From positions 2,976,001-3,040,000 of the forward strand of contig NZ_AP012547.1 in the NCBI RefSeq assembly GCF_000828635.1: DNA of 64,000 nt, read 5' to 3'. Within the stretch, counting starts at the first letter, position 1. Each line of letters starts with the position of its first letter. Source of the stretch: Sulfuritalea hydrogenivorans sk43H (GTDB lineage: Bacteria; Pseudomonadota; Gammaproteobacteria; Burkholderiales; Rhodocyclaceae). The notes below the pieces were generated by a model. The model was not told the origin of the DNA. It saw nothing but the letters and a program-made list of their open reading frames with translations, and did no database searches. Positions 16,955 to 28,331 of the stretch are shown piece by piece. The position numbers were made by a program, and so were the translations under genes.

Positions 16955-19900
16955 TTATCGAGGTTGGGCGATGCGGTCTTTCATGACCGCGTAGTAGAGA
17001 ACCGGAATCACCACCAGCGTCAGCGCGGTGGATACGAAAATGCCGAAGATCAGCGACAGCGCGAGGCCGGCGAAGATCGGGTCATCGACGATGAACAATG
17101 CGCCGAGCATCGCGGCCATCCCGGTCAGCACGATCGGCTTGGCGCGGATCGCGGCGGCCTGGATCACGGCCTCGGCGAAGTCCATGCCGTCCGCCACCTG
17201 CTCGTTGATGAAATCCACCAGCAGGATCGAATTGCGCACGATGATGCCGGCCAGCGCGATCATGCCGATCATCGAAGTCGCCGTGTACTGGGCGCCGAAC
17301 AGGGCGTGGCCGGGCATCACGCCGATGATGGTGAGCGGGATCGGCGCCATGATGATCAGCGGCACCAGGTAGCTCTTGAACTGCGCCACCACCAGCAGGT
17401 AGATCAGGACCAGGCCGACGGCGTAGGCGGCGCCCATGTCGCGGAAGGTCTCGTAGGTGACCTGCCATTCGCCGTCCCATTTGAGCGAGTATTGGGCGTA
17501 GGGGTCCTTCGGCTGCTTGAAGAAGTATTCGCCGAGCGTGCCGCCCTGCGGCAGTGAAATGCCGGCCAGCTTGCTGCGGATGTCGAACATGCCATAGAGA
17601 GGTGAATCAAGTTTTCCACCCATGTCGCCGGTGACGAAGACCACGGGCAGCAGGTCCTTGTGGTAGATCACTTTCTCGCGCAGCGTGCGCTTGATCTCGA
17701 CCACTTCGGAAACCGGCACCAGCGCGCCGTCGCGGGCGCGTACCTTGAGCTTGAGCAACTGGTCGATGCTGTTCTGGCGCTCGGCGGGCAGCACTATGCG
17801 CACCGGGATTTCGTACTTTGCGTCGCCGTCATGCACCGGCGTCACGTCCTCGCCGGACAGCCCCATGCGCACCACATCGACGATATCCTTTTGCGCCACG
17901 CCGAGCAGCGCCGCCTTGGCCTGGGCCACGCGCAGCACCAGCTTCTCGGCATCTTCGTCCACCGTATCGTCAACGCCGACTATGTCCTGCGTGCCTTCGA
18001 AGGCCGCGCGCACCTGCTTCGCCACGGCGATCTGGCCGGCGTAGTCGGGACCGTAGATTTCGGCCACGATCGGCGACATGACGGGCGGCCCGGGCGGCAC
18101 TTCGACCACCTTGGCATTGCCGCCATGTTTCAGCGCCACCGCGACGATACGGTCGCGCACCGAAACGGCGATCTCGTGGCTCTGGCGGCTGCGATGCTTC
18201 TTGTCCACCAGATTGACCTGGATGTCGCCCATTTCCGGCGCGCTGCGCAGGTAGTACTGGCGCACCAGGCCGTTGAAATTGATCGGGCTGGCGGTTCCGG
18301 CATAGGCCTGGTAATCGGCGACCTCCTCGACCTGGGCAATCTCGGCGGAGATTTCACGCAGCACCTTGGCCGTTTCTTCCAGCGGCGTGCCGATCGGCAT
18401 GTCGAGCACGATCTGGAATTCGCTCTTGTTGTCGAAGGGCAGCATTTTCAGCACGACGAGCTTGACGAAACCAAGGCTGACCGAGACGAGAATCGCCGCC
18501 AGGATGCCGATCCACAACTTGCGTCGCGCTGCCGCACCGGTAGCCGGATCAAGCAGCGGCGTCATGATGCGGCGGAAAAAACCGTCCAGCTTGGCGGCGA
18601 GCCTGTCTTCGCCATGGCCGGCAGCGCCACCGTGTGCCGCCGGCTTCATCAGCTTCAGCGCCAGCCACGGCGTGATGACGAAGGCGATGGCGAGGGAAAT
18701 GAACATGCCCATCGAGGCGTTGATCGGGATCGGGCTCATGTAAGGGCCCATCAGGCCGGAGACAAAGGCCATCGGCAGCAGCGCGGCGATTACGGTGAAG
18801 GTGGCGAGGATGGTCGGGCCGCCCACTTCGTCAACGGCAGGCGGGATGATCTGCCACAGCGGCTTGTCGGGCTGCAGCAGATGCCAGCGATGGATGTTCT
18901 CCACCACAACGATCGCATCGTCGACCAGGATGCCGATCGAAAATATCAGCGCGAACAGGGACACGCGGTTAAGCGTGAAACCCCAGGCCCAGGAAGCGAA
19001 CAGCGTGGCCGCCAGCGTCAGCGTCACTGCCGCGCCGACGATCACCGCTTCGCGCTTGCCCAGTGCGAAAAGTACCAGCAGGACGACGAAGGCGGTGGCA
19101 AAAACCAGCTTGCCGATCAGCTTTTGCGCCTTGTCGGTCGCCGTCGCGCCATAGTTGCGCGTCACGCTGAATTCGACACCTTCGGGAATGACCGTGCCCT
19201 TCAACGCTTCGGCACGGGCAATCACCGCTTCGGCGACATCGGCGGCATTGACGCCGGGCTTTTTCGATACCGAGAGCGTCACCGCGGGAAACTCTGCCTT
19301 GCGATCACCGTGCCAGACATAACGCAGTGGCTGGTCGGCACCATCGACCACCTGGGCGACGTCGGCCAGATACACCGGCTTCCTGTCGAAGACGCCCACC
19401 ACCAGGCGCTTCACGTCGGCGGCGGATTCGATGTAGGTACCGGTTTGCACCAGGAGTTCGCGATTGCCGGTCACCAGGCTGCCGGCAGGCTGCGAAGCAT
19501 TCGACACCTGCAGGGCCGCCTTCAGATCCTGCGCGGTGATGCCGTGCGCGTTCATCCGGTCGGCATCCATGACCACGCGGATCACGTGGCCGGGGCCGCC
19601 GATGGTCGCGACGTCGCGCGTGCCGGGAATGCGTTTGAGGTCGATCTCGATAGCGCGCGCCACCTGTTGCATCTCGAAGGCCGACTTCAAAGGATCGGTG
19701 CTGTGGAAGGTCAGCGTCACGATCGGCACATCGTCGATGCCCTTCGGCTTGATGATCGGCTCCATCACGCCGAGACTGGGGGAGAGCCAGTCACGATGCG
19801 AATTGACGGTGTCGTAGAGGCGCACCAGCGCCTGGATCGGATCCTCGCCAACCTGATACTGCACGGTGATCACCGCCATGCCGGGGCGCGAGACCGAATA

Positions 19901-20155
19901 GACGTGCTCGATGCCGGCAATGCGCGACAGCACCTGTTCTGCCGGGCGCGTCACCAGCGCTTCGACATCCCGCGCCGACGCGCCGGGAAAGGGCACGAAG
20001 ACGTTGGCCATGGTGACGTTGATCTGCGGCTCCTCCTCGCGCGGCGTGACCAGCGTCGCGCCTACGCCCAGAAGCAGCGCGATCAACGCGATCAGGGGCG
20101 TCAGGGAATTCCTGAGAAAGTACTCCGCGATACGGCCTGATATTCCCACTGTCAC
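16955..20155 (-). CDS. RND-family efflux permease
   Basis: The roughly 1066-residue protein is a full-length resistance-nodulation-division permease with twelve predicted membrane helices and two large periplasmic loops. FSIGILVDDAIVVVENIHRW carries the paired Asp of the proton relay in helix 4, and GIIVRNSILLVDFINE marks the equivalent C-half helix. Two GTG codons compete as start (20155 and 20149); the second has a better-spaced GAGG site. The adaptor is encoded at 21668 and no outer-membrane channel gene is nearby, so an unlinked TolC homologue must be used. Cotranscription with an SQR suggests export of a sulfur-related or thiol-reactive compound; that is inference. Confidence 0.9.
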   Translation of the reverse strand: MTVGISGRIAEYFLRNSLTPLIALIALLLGVGATLVTPREEEPQINVTMANVFVPFPGASARDVEALVTRPAEQVLSRIAGIEHVYSVSRPGMAVITVQYQVGEDPIQALVRLYDTVNSHRDWLSPSLGVMEPIIKPKGIDDVPIVTLTFHSTDPLKSAFEMQQVARAIEIDLKRIPGTRDVATIGGPGHVIRVVMDADRMNAHGITAQDLKAALQVSNASQPAGSLVTGNRELLVQTGTYIESAADVKRLVVGVFDRKPVYLADVAQVVDGADQPLRYVWHGDRKAEFPAVTLSVSKKPGVNAADVAEAVIARAEALKGTVIPEGVEFSVTRNYGATATDKAQKLIGKLVFATAFVVLLVLFALGKREAVIVGAAVTLTLAATLFASWAWGFTLNRVSLFALIFSIGILVDDAIVVVENIHRWHLLQPDKPLWQIIPPAVDEVGGPTILATFTVIAALLPMAFVSGLMGPYMSPIPINASMGMFISLAIAFVITPWLALKLMKPAAHGGAAGHGEDRLAAKLDGFFRRIMTPLLDPATGAAARRKLWIGILAAILVSVSLGFVKLVVLKMLPFDNKSEFQIVLDMPIGTPLEETAKVLREISAEIAQVEEVADYQAYAGTASPINFNGLVRQYYLRSAPEMGDIQVNLVDKKHRSRQSHEIAVSVRDRIVAVALKHGGNAKVVEVPPGPPVMSPIVAEIYGPDYAGQIAVAKQVRAAFEGTQDIVGVDDTVDEDAEKLVLRVAQAKAALLGVAQKDIVDVVRMGLSGEDVTPVHDGDAKYEIPVRIVLPAERQNSIDQLLKLKVRARDGALVPVSEVVEIKRTLREKVIYHKDLLPVVFVTGDMGGKLDSPLYGMFDIRSKLAGISLPQGGTLGEYFFKQPKDPYAQYSLKWDGEWQVTYETFRDMGAAYAVGLVLIYLLVVAQFKSYLVPLIIMAPIPLTIIGVMPGHALFGAQYTATSMIGMIALAGIIVRNSILLVDFINEQVADGMDFAEAVIQAAAIRAKPIVLTGMAAMLGALFIVDDPIFAGLALSLIFGIFVSTALTLVVIPVLYYAVMKDRIAQPR

Positions 20156-20189
20156 CTCGTAATGAAAACGCCGAAATTGCTTGTCGGCA

Positions 20190-20265
20190 CAAGGACGCAG
20201 AGAGAATCAGGGGAACACGGCTCCGTTTCTGTCGGCCTCTCCGTTTCCTTGCTCTGCGTTTCCCG
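20190..20265 (+). repeat. CGCAGAG-type imperfect dyad, copy A
   Basis: In the 133-bp gap between the SQR and RND genes, GACGCAGAGAGAA and CTCTGCGTTTCC face each other as an imperfect inverted repeat. The same words occur in the dyad at 32223-32316. It may be a transcribed hairpin or a degenerate dispersed repeat. Confidence 0.45.
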
Positions 20266-20288
20266 ATGTTCGTGTGCTGGCTGCCTGC

Positions 20289-21563
20289 TTACTTGTCCTT
20301 CAACTTCATGATGCCCAGCGAGTTGAGTACCATCTTCTCGAACACGTGCTCGCTGGTGCCCTTCCTGATCTTGCGCATGTAGAACTTTTCGAAGGCGACC
20401 TTGGCCAGATGCACCCACTTGCCCTGGGAAAACCAGCTCACGTTGCGCGGCGGAATCTGCGGCAGGGCGACAAAGGCGGCGCCGTTGTCGCCGAAGTCGG
20501 CCAGACATACGGCGTTCCAAGTCGCCTTGTGCGTCGGCTCCTTGCCGTCCATCACCTCCTTGATGTTGTGCACCGTGGCGCTGACCATCGACTCGATCAT
20601 GTAGCCGGTCTTTGGTGCACCGGTCGGCACCGGGGTGGTTTCCACTGGGGGAATGGCAACGCAGACACCCACCGAGTAGATGTTCTGGAACTTCGGATTG
20701 CGCTGGAAAGCGTCGATCAGGATGAAGCCGCGCGGGTTGGTCAGGCCCTCGATGCCGAACACGGCGTCGATGCCCTTGAAGGCCGGCAACATCATCGAGT
20801 ACTTGAACTCGAGCACATGTTCCTTTTTCGGTGTGCCGTCGTCGTTGTGTTCCGTGACGTACATCTTGCCGGCCTCCACCTTGGTGGTCTTGGCATTGCA
20901 GATCCACTTGATGTGACGGTCGCGCATGACAGATTCCATCAGACCCTTGGAGTCACCGACGCCGCCGAGACCGAGGTGTCCGATATAGGGTTCGGCCGTA
21001 ACGAAGGTCATCGGCACCTTGTCGCGAAGCTTGCGGCGGCGCAGATCGGTATCCATGATCATGGCGAACTCGTAGGCCGGACCGTAACACGACGCCATTT
21101 GCACCGCGCCGACCACAATGTGGCCGGGGTTCTTGACGAATTCCTGCCAGGCCTTTTCGGCTTCGACCGCATGGTCGACGTGGCAGATCGAATGCGTGTG
21201 CCCCTCTGGCCCCAGCCCTTCGACTTCCTCGAAAGCCAGCTTCGGACCGGTCGCGATGACCAGGAAGTCGTAGTCGACGCTGCGACCGTCGTCGAGCTCG
21301 ATCTGGTTCCTTTCGGGATGGACCCGCTTGGCGCCAACCGCGATGAAGTCGATTCCCTTCTTCGCCAGCAGCGGTCCGATTTCGACTTCGATTGCCTCGC
21401 GCTTGCGCCAATCGACGGCGACCCACGGATTGGATGGTGTGAAGTGATGCATCGGATTGTTCGAAATAACCGTCACCTTGTCGCCGGGACGAAGAATTTC
21501 GCGCATTTCATACGCTGCAGGCATGCCGCCGATGCCGGCGCCGAGGATTACGATGTGGGCCAT
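20289..21563 (-). CDS. sqr: Sulfide:quinone oxidoreductase, type I-like
   Basis: A 424-residue FAD flavoprotein that oxidises sulfide to polysulfide and reduces quinone at the membrane surface. The N-terminal dinucleotide fold HIVILGAGIGGMPAAYE is clear. Cys127, Cys159 and Cys353 fall at the spacing of the three redox cysteines of characterised type I SQRs; Cys301 in GVCVAIPP is an extra candidate. The C-terminal WVHLAKVAFEKFYMRKIR is an amphipathic membrane-anchor type segment. It lies between the RND adaptor and pump genes, which is an unusual partner set. Flavocytochrome c sulfide dehydrogenase is the main alternative but is less likely given the Cys pattern. Confidence 0.85.
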   Translation of the reverse strand: MAHIVILGAGIGGMPAAYEMREILRPGDKVTVISNNPMHHFTPSNPWVAVDWRKREAIEVEIGPLLAKKGIDFIAVGAKRVHPERNQIELDDGRSVDYDFLVIATGPKLAFEEVEGLGPEGHTHSICHVDHAVEAEKAWQEFVKNPGHIVVGAVQMASCYGPAYEFAMIMDTDLRRRKLRDKVPMTFVTAEPYIGHLGLGGVGDSKGLMESVMRDRHIKWICNAKTTKVEAGKMYVTEHNDDGTPKKEHVLEFKYSMMLPAFKGIDAVFGIEGLTNPRGFILIDAFQRNPKFQNIYSVGVCVAIPPVETTPVPTGAPKTGYMIESMVSATVHNIKEVMDGKEPTHKATWNAVCLADFGDNGAAFVALPQIPPRNVSWFSQGKWVHLAKVAFEKFYMRKIRKGTSEHVFEKMVLNSLGIMKLKDK

Positions 21564-21667
21564 GATGTCTCCTTGAATGTTTTAGTAAAAACGCAGTCGA
21601 TTATCCGACCACATTTTTTGCAAGGCCATTCATCGCTTTTATGACTGAATGCTCTGGGGTAATTGCT

Positions 21668-22783
21668 TCAGTGCGACGCGGACGTCTTCAGCTCGATACC
21701 GGCCTTCAAGGGCACGAGGCTGATGCGCTCACCGGAGTTGATTCCCGCCAGCACTTCAAGCTCCCCGCCCGACACGGCCTCGCCGAGGCGAACCTGGCGC
21801 AGGCGGGCACCGTTCTTCGCGTCCAGGACATAAACCGCGGTGACCTCGCCCCGGCGCAGGACGGCTGCCGGCGGAACAGTAAGCTTCTGCGCCTGGCCGA
21901 TGGTGAAATGGGCCCGGGCGTAACTTCCGGGGACAACACCGTCAATGTTTTCCGGCAGGTAAAGTCGTGCCGTCGCAGTGTGGCTGCGCGGATCCACCGT
22001 CGGCAGTATTTCCACCCTCGACGCATCGATCCAGCGTCCGGTTTCGGGAAACTCGATACGGGCGCGCACTGCCTTCTTCAGATCGGCCAGTTTGTACTGC
22101 GGCAAGCTGGCGATCACGCGCAGGCCCTTGGGGTCGAACACGGTAATCAACGGCCGGCCCGGCGCCGCCATCTCCCCGGGCTCGACATGGCGCTGCGCCA
22201 CCAATCCGGCGATCGGCGCCGTCACGGAGCCGTGCGACAAGCCTGCGCCGGACGCAACAGCGGCACCTTGCGCCGCCTTCATGGCTGCGGCAGCCTGATC
22301 CAACGCTGCCTGACTGACGAACTTCCGGTCATGAAGATTCTTCGTGCGCTCATAGGCGGCACTGGCTTGCGCCAGGGAAGCCCGTGCGCTTGCGTCGGAG
22401 CCCGCGGCTTCACGCGCATCAAGCTGCATCAATAGCTCGCCCTGCTTCACCCGTTGCCCGGCATCGACCCGGATTTCCATCACCCGGCCTGCAATCTGCG
22501 CCGCCACCGTGGCTTGACGCACCGCTTCCACCGTAGCCTCGACCGGAAAGCCCAGATCCACCGCTCGAAGTTGCACCACGACACTGGTTTCCCCCGCATT
22601 CTGCGAGGGAACTTCCGCCGGTGCGTCAGGCATTCCACCAGGGGATACCGTCCCCGCCCAGGCGGACTCGGACATAAAAGAAACGCTCGCCGGCATCACG
22701 CCGGCGAGCACTGAAACAAGGGCCATCCGGAGGAGGAGGAGCAAGCCCTTGGGGAGGAGACGGTATTCGGTTCGTTCGTTCAT
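21668..22783 (-). CDS. RND efflux periplasmic adaptor (membrane fusion protein)
   Basis: A 371-residue HlyD/MFP-family adaptor that links an RND pump to an outer-membrane channel. An N-terminal hydrophobic segment (LLLLLRMALVSVLAGVM) is followed by the lipoyl-like half AAQIAGRVMEIRVDAGQRVKQGE, an alpha-hairpin and the second half GSVTAPIAGLVAQRHVEPGE, then the beta-barrel domain. The ATG at 22783 lies only 2-3 bases from a palindromic operator, leaving no ribosome site, so the message may be leaderless or a downstream start may be used. It is the first gene of the sqr-RND operon. Confidence 0.87.
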   Translation of the reverse strand: MNERTEYRLLPKGLLLLLRMALVSVLAGVMPASVSFMSESAWAGTVSPGGMPDAPAEVPSQNAGETSVVVQLRAVDLGFPVEATVEAVRQATVAAQIAGRVMEIRVDAGQRVKQGELLMQLDAREAAGSDASARASLAQASAAYERTKNLHDRKFVSQAALDQAAAAMKAAQGAAVASGAGLSHGSVTAPIAGLVAQRHVEPGEMAAPGRPLITVFDPKGLRVIASLPQYKLADLKKAVRARIEFPETGRWIDASRVEILPTVDPRSHTATARLYLPENIDGVVPGSYARAHFTIGQAQKLTVPPAAVLRRGEVTAVYVLDAKNGARLRQVRLGEAVSGGELEVLAGINSGERISLVPLKAGIELKTSASH

Positions 22784-22785
22784 GT

Positions 22786-22805
22786 ATATAAGTATATGCT
22801 TATAT
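22786..22805 (+). promoter_or_regulatory. Palindromic operator upstream of the sqr-RND operon
   Basis: The arms ATATAAG and CTTATAT are perfect inverted repeats around six bases. This resembles the AT-rich palindromes bound by ArsR-family sulfur regulators such as BigR/SqrR/YgaV. It abuts the adaptor start codon, so a bound protein would block transcription or initiation. No regulator gene of that type lies in the window. Confidence 0.55.
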
Positions 22806-22922
22806 TTCAAAAAATCAAGGCCTGAAAAAAGAAAGTGCCGGGGAACCGACCGAAAACACGCCCCCTGCTCGGAAAAGAATAAAAGGCATTGAAACTAAAC
22901 GCTTTCTACTTAAAGAATCGCC

Positions 22923-22940
22923 AAGTAAATAACATTACTT
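22923..22940 (+). promoter_or_regulatory. AAGTAA-N6-TTACTT dyad upstream of nirS
   Basis: A perfect 6-bp dyad lies 26 bases upstream of the FNR/DNR box in the 250-bp AT-rich gap between the divergent adaptor and nirS genes. It may bind a second nitrate or nitric-oxide regulator. The rest of the gap shows only short AT tracts and a looser TTGAT-N6-ATCAA dyad at 23028-23043. Confidence 0.3.
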
Positions 22941-22964
22941 TAAACGCAGGATAAGTGAAATTGA

Positions 22965-24812
<1,848 letters not shown>

Positions 24813-24838
24813 TTCACTCGCCAGCGGTTGCAAATCGG

Positions 24839-24865
24839 ACGGGGGCGCACGCCCCCGTTTTTTTG
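24839..24865 (+). terminator. Rho-independent terminator after nirS
   Basis: ACGGGGGC and GCCCCCGT form a perfect GC-rich stem around GCAC and run into a stretch of T residues. It isolates nirS from the sensor kinase gene downstream. Confidence 0.9.
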
Positions 24866-24956
24866 CCGCCCGTCGGAAGGGCGACAAGGCCCGAAAAATT
24901 GGGGTATTGTCACAACATTGGGGAATGCGCTTCGAGGCGCGCCGGATCAGGTATCC

Positions 24957-27900
24957 ATGGACCGTAACGACACCAGCCAATTGATTCGCACACTTTCCCG
25001 ACGCCAATGGATCGTGTCGCTTGCGGTAGTGGCCCTCGCCCTGGGCTCGCTGTTTCTCGGCTGGAATGGCATCACCGATGACCAGCAGACCGCCGAAATC
25101 ATTAATCTGGCGGGACGACAGCGCATGCTGTCGCAGCGCATGGCGATGTACCTCGTCCTCGACCAGCGCGAAGCGGATCCGGAAAGAAAGCGCGAATACC
25201 GCGATCAGGCACGCTCGGCGGCGAACGACTTCGATCAGGCTCATGCCCGGCTGGTTGCCACTGCCAGAACATTCGGTGCCGGCTCATCCATCCATTCAAT
25301 GTATTTCGGTCCGACCGGAAGCCTCGATGCGGAATCCCGTCGTTACCTGTCCCTGGTACTCACAGATATCGAGGCCTCGGCTCTGGGTACGCCCGCCGCA
25401 AGCCGGAAGACCGCCACGATTGTTGCCACGGCCGGCGACACCCTGATCAGGGAACTGCACCAGGTCACTGCGCTATATCAGCAGGATGCCGAGCATAAAG
25501 TCATGCTGTTGCTGCGGTTGCTGCAGATTTCAACGCTGCTCATCGTCGGCCTGGTGGCACTTGGCATGTTCAGGGTGTTTCGTCCCGTCATCCGGCGCCT
25601 GGCCGACGATGTCGTCGCCCGCGACCAGGCACAGCGCGAGCTCAAGGATAGCGAGGAGCGCTTCAAGGCGTTTTCGGAATCCTCCTCCGACTGGTTCTGG
25701 GAAACGGACGCCCAGGACCGCTTCCGCTGGATCGAAAACGGCAAGAATGACCGCACCCCGTTGCCGGCTGAAGCGGTACTGGGCAAAGCGAGAAAGGATC
25801 TGCGCCCCGAGGTCGAGATGGCATCGGTTGAAAAATGGCGGAACTACCAGGCGAGCATCGACGCGCGCCGCCCGTTCCGCGACTTCGAATATCAGATTGG
25901 TACGGATGGGCAGACCCTGAAATGGATCTCGGTCAGCGGGCAGCCCTATTTCGACGGCAACGGCAACTTTCTGGGCTATCGCGGAACCGCCCGCCTGATA
26001 CAGACGCAAAAGGATATCGAGGCTTCGAATCTGAGACTGCGGGCTGCGATCGAGCAAAGTCCGGTATCCATCGTCATCACCAATCGCGAAGGACTGATCG
26101 AGTACGTCAATCCGCGCTTTACCAGGGTTACGGGATATTCCGCCGAGGAAGCCCTCGGCCGGAATCCGCGCATTCTCCAGTCCGGGGAAACGCCACTCTC
26201 GACCTACCAGGAACTTTGGCAAACCCTTCTCGACGGCCGGGAATGGCGCGGCGTGGTGCGCAACCGGCGCAAGAATGGCGAGCTATTCTGGGAAGAAGCC
26301 TCCATCTCGCCGATTTTCGACGACAAGGGCGAGATCACGCATTTTCTTGCGGTCAAGGAAGACATCACGGAGCGCAAGCAGATCGAAGATGAACTGGAAC
26401 AGCACCGGGCTCATCTGGAAGACCTGGTGGAGCAGCGCACCGCCGACCTGAGCGCCGCGCTGGAAGCCGCCAAGGTTGCCGATCAGGCCAAGGACGCCTT
26501 CCTTGCCAATGTCAGCCACGAACTGCGCACGCCACTCAATGCCGTGATCGGCCTGTCGGAACTGGCACGGCGGATCAGCACCGATCCCCGGCAGCAGAAC
26601 TACCTCGACAAGGTCACCGGCGCCGGCAAGACGCTGGCCAGCATCATCAACGACCTGCTCGACCTGTCAAAGATTTCCGCAGGTCACATGGAGTTCGAGG
26701 TCATCGCCTTCAGCCTGCGTGACTTGCTGGAACGCTGCAATTCGGTCATGACCCACCGCGCGACGGAAAAAGGCCTGGAACTGGTCGTGCGGATCGACGA
26801 TGCGGTGCCCGATGTGCTGCGCGGCGATCCCTTGCGGATCGAGCAGATACTGATCAACCTGCTCTCCAATGCCATCAAGTTCACCCCCGCCGGCCGGGTG
26901 GAATTGCGCATCGGACTCCATGCCCGCAGCGAGGCGCGGGTTTGCCTGAACATCGAGGTCGAGGACACCGGCATCGGCTTGTCCGAGCAAAGCATTGCGC
27001 GGCTGTTCCGGCCTTTCGCCCAGGCCGACGCGTCGATGAACCGCAAGTTCGGCGGCACCGGTCTCGGCCTTGCGCTGTGCAAACGCCTGGCGGAAATGAT
27101 GAATGGCGAGATCGGCGCCACCAGCCGCGAAGGCGCCGGCGCCACCTTCGAGGTCAAAATCTGGCTCGCGCCGGGCGATGCCGCCGATATTTCGGATGTC
27201 CGGCAAGCTCCCGGCATGGCCGCGCTGCCGACGAGTTACCGGAAAGCCCAGGTGCTGGTGGTGGATGACCAGCCGCTCAACCGCGAGATAGTCGAAGCGC
27301 TGCTGGCCGAGGTCGACATCATCCCGCGCATGGCGGCCAACGGCCGGGAGGCGCTCAACATCCTCAAGGCATCCGGCCCGCAGGCCTTTGACCTGGTGCT
27401 GATGGACATCCAGATGCCGGTCATGGACGGCCTCGCCGCCACCCGCGACATTCGCACCTGGGCCGGATTCGGCGAGCTGCCTATCGTCGCGATGACAGCG
27501 CATACCATGGAACATGAAAAGGAAATCAGCATTGCCGCGGGCATGAACGATCACATCGGCAAACCCTTCGAGACCAAACATTTCTTCCAGTTGCTGGCGC
27601 GCTGGATTCCCGTGGCCAAGCATCAGGTGCCGATCGACTCGCCAGCCGTCATCCCCGCCTCCAGGGAGGTGGGTCTGGCCGCGCTGCACAGCATCGATAC
27701 CCAAGCCGGTCTGGCCCGTTTCGTCGGCAACGAAACGCGCTACCGGCACTGGCTGATGGAGTTTCTTACCGAGGCGCCGGGCTATGAGGCCAGGATTCGC
27801 CAGGCACTCGACGCCGGCAATCAGGAAACCGCCCGCCAGCATGCCCACGCCATCAAGGGTCGCGTCGGCATGCTGGGCATGACCGGCTTGCATCCGATCG

Positions 27901-28271
27901 CCACCGCCCTTGAGGCGGCCCTGATGCAGGGTGCGCCAACCGATGACCTGCTCAGGCAGCTGCAAGCCATGGTCGAGCTCCTGTGCGCGGAAATCCGGAG
28001 CGCTTTCGGCAACTCCGAACCGGCAGCGGCTCCCTTGCCCGGGCTCGATCGGTCTCCGGCAGGACCCGTGCCGGAATCCATCGCACAGCTCATTGTCATG
28101 ATAAAGTGCGCCGATGGCGACAGTGCGGAAGCGATCGAACGTTCCCTGTCAGAGCTCAAAGGCACGGATTGGGCACCACGCCTGCAACAGGCACTTGCAT
28201 GCGTGCGCAACTTCGACTTCGATGCCGCCGGCAAACTGCTCGACTCGCGGGATGCGAAAAACCGGATTTGA
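24957..28271 (+). CDS. Hybrid sensor kinase: PilJ-type sensor, two PAS, REC and HPt domains
   Basis: The 1104-residue protein has a membrane helix (about 18-40) and a periplasmic four-helix sensor starting with INLAGRQRMLSQRMA, a PilJ/NarX-like motif. A second helix (about 185-205) and two PAS domains (about 225-350 and 355-470, each followed by a PAC segment) come next. Then follow HisKA with His521 in NVSHELRTP, a HATPase, a receiver with Asp817 in LMDIQMP, and an HPt domain with His964 in HAIKGRVGMLG. All phosphorelay residues are intact. The ATG at 24957 gives MDRNDTSQLI. It heads a three-gene module with two response regulators and lies next to nirS, so nitrate, nitrite or redox sensing is a reasonable guess but not shown. 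Confidence 0.9.
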   Translation: MDRNDTSQLIRTLSRRQWIVSLAVVALALGSLFLGWNGITDDQQTAEIINLAGRQRMLSQRMAMYLVLDQREADPERKREYRDQARSAANDFDQAHARLVATARTFGAGSSIHSMYFGPTGSLDAESRRYLSLVLTDIEASALGTPAASRKTATIVATAGDTLIRELHQVTALYQQDAEHKVMLLLRLLQISTLLIVGLVALGMFRVFRPVIRRLADDVVARDQAQRELKDSEERFKAFSESSSDWFWETDAQDRFRWIENGKNDRTPLPAEAVLGKARKDLRPEVEMASVEKWRNYQASIDARRPFRDFEYQIGTDGQTLKWISVSGQPYFDGNGNFLGYRGTARLIQTQKDIEASNLRLRAAIEQSPVSIVITNREGLIEYVNPRFTRVTGYSAEEALGRNPRILQSGETPLSTYQELWQTLLDGREWRGVVRNRRKNGELFWEEASISPIFDDKGEITHFLAVKEDITERKQIEDELEQHRAHLEDLVEQRTADLSAALEAAKVADQAKDAFLANVSHELRTPLNAVIGLSELARRISTDPRQQNYLDKVTGAGKTLASIINDLLDLSKISAGHMEFEVIAFSLRDLLERCNSVMTHRATEKGLELVVRIDDAVPDVLRGDPLRIEQILINLLSNAIKFTPAGRVELRIGLHARSEARVCLNIEVEDTGIGLSEQSIARLFRPFAQADASMNRKFGGTGLGLALCKRLAEMMNGEIGATSREGAGATFEVKIWLAPGDAADISDVRQAPGMAALPTSYRKAQVLVVDDQPLNREIVEALLAEVDIIPRMAANGREALNILKASGPQAFDLVLMDIQMPVMDGLAATRDIRTWAGFGELPIVAMTAHTMEHEKEISIAAGMNDHIGKPFETKHFFQLLARWIPVAKHQVPIDSPAVIPASREVGLAALHSIDTQAGLARFVGNETRYRHWLMEFLTEAPGYEARIRQALDAGNQETARQHAHAIKGRVGMLGMTGLHPIATALEAALMQGAPTDDLLRQLQAMVELLCAEIRSAFGNSEPAAAPLPGLDRSPAGPVPESIAQLIVMIKCADGDSAEAIERSLSELKGTDWAPRLQQALACVRNFDFDAAGKLLDSRDAKNRI

Positions 28272-28331
28272 GTGAAGGCTTGCGCCGGCCTTGATGGCGC
28301 CCAACAACTGGACTGCAACTCAGGCAGAGGC

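Noticed and set aside
17660-20140. 826-codon open frame antisense to the RND pump
   Set aside because: It has a shadow-type composition (very rich in His, Arg, Gly, Gln) and lies wholly within a certain gene; no ribosome site or domain.
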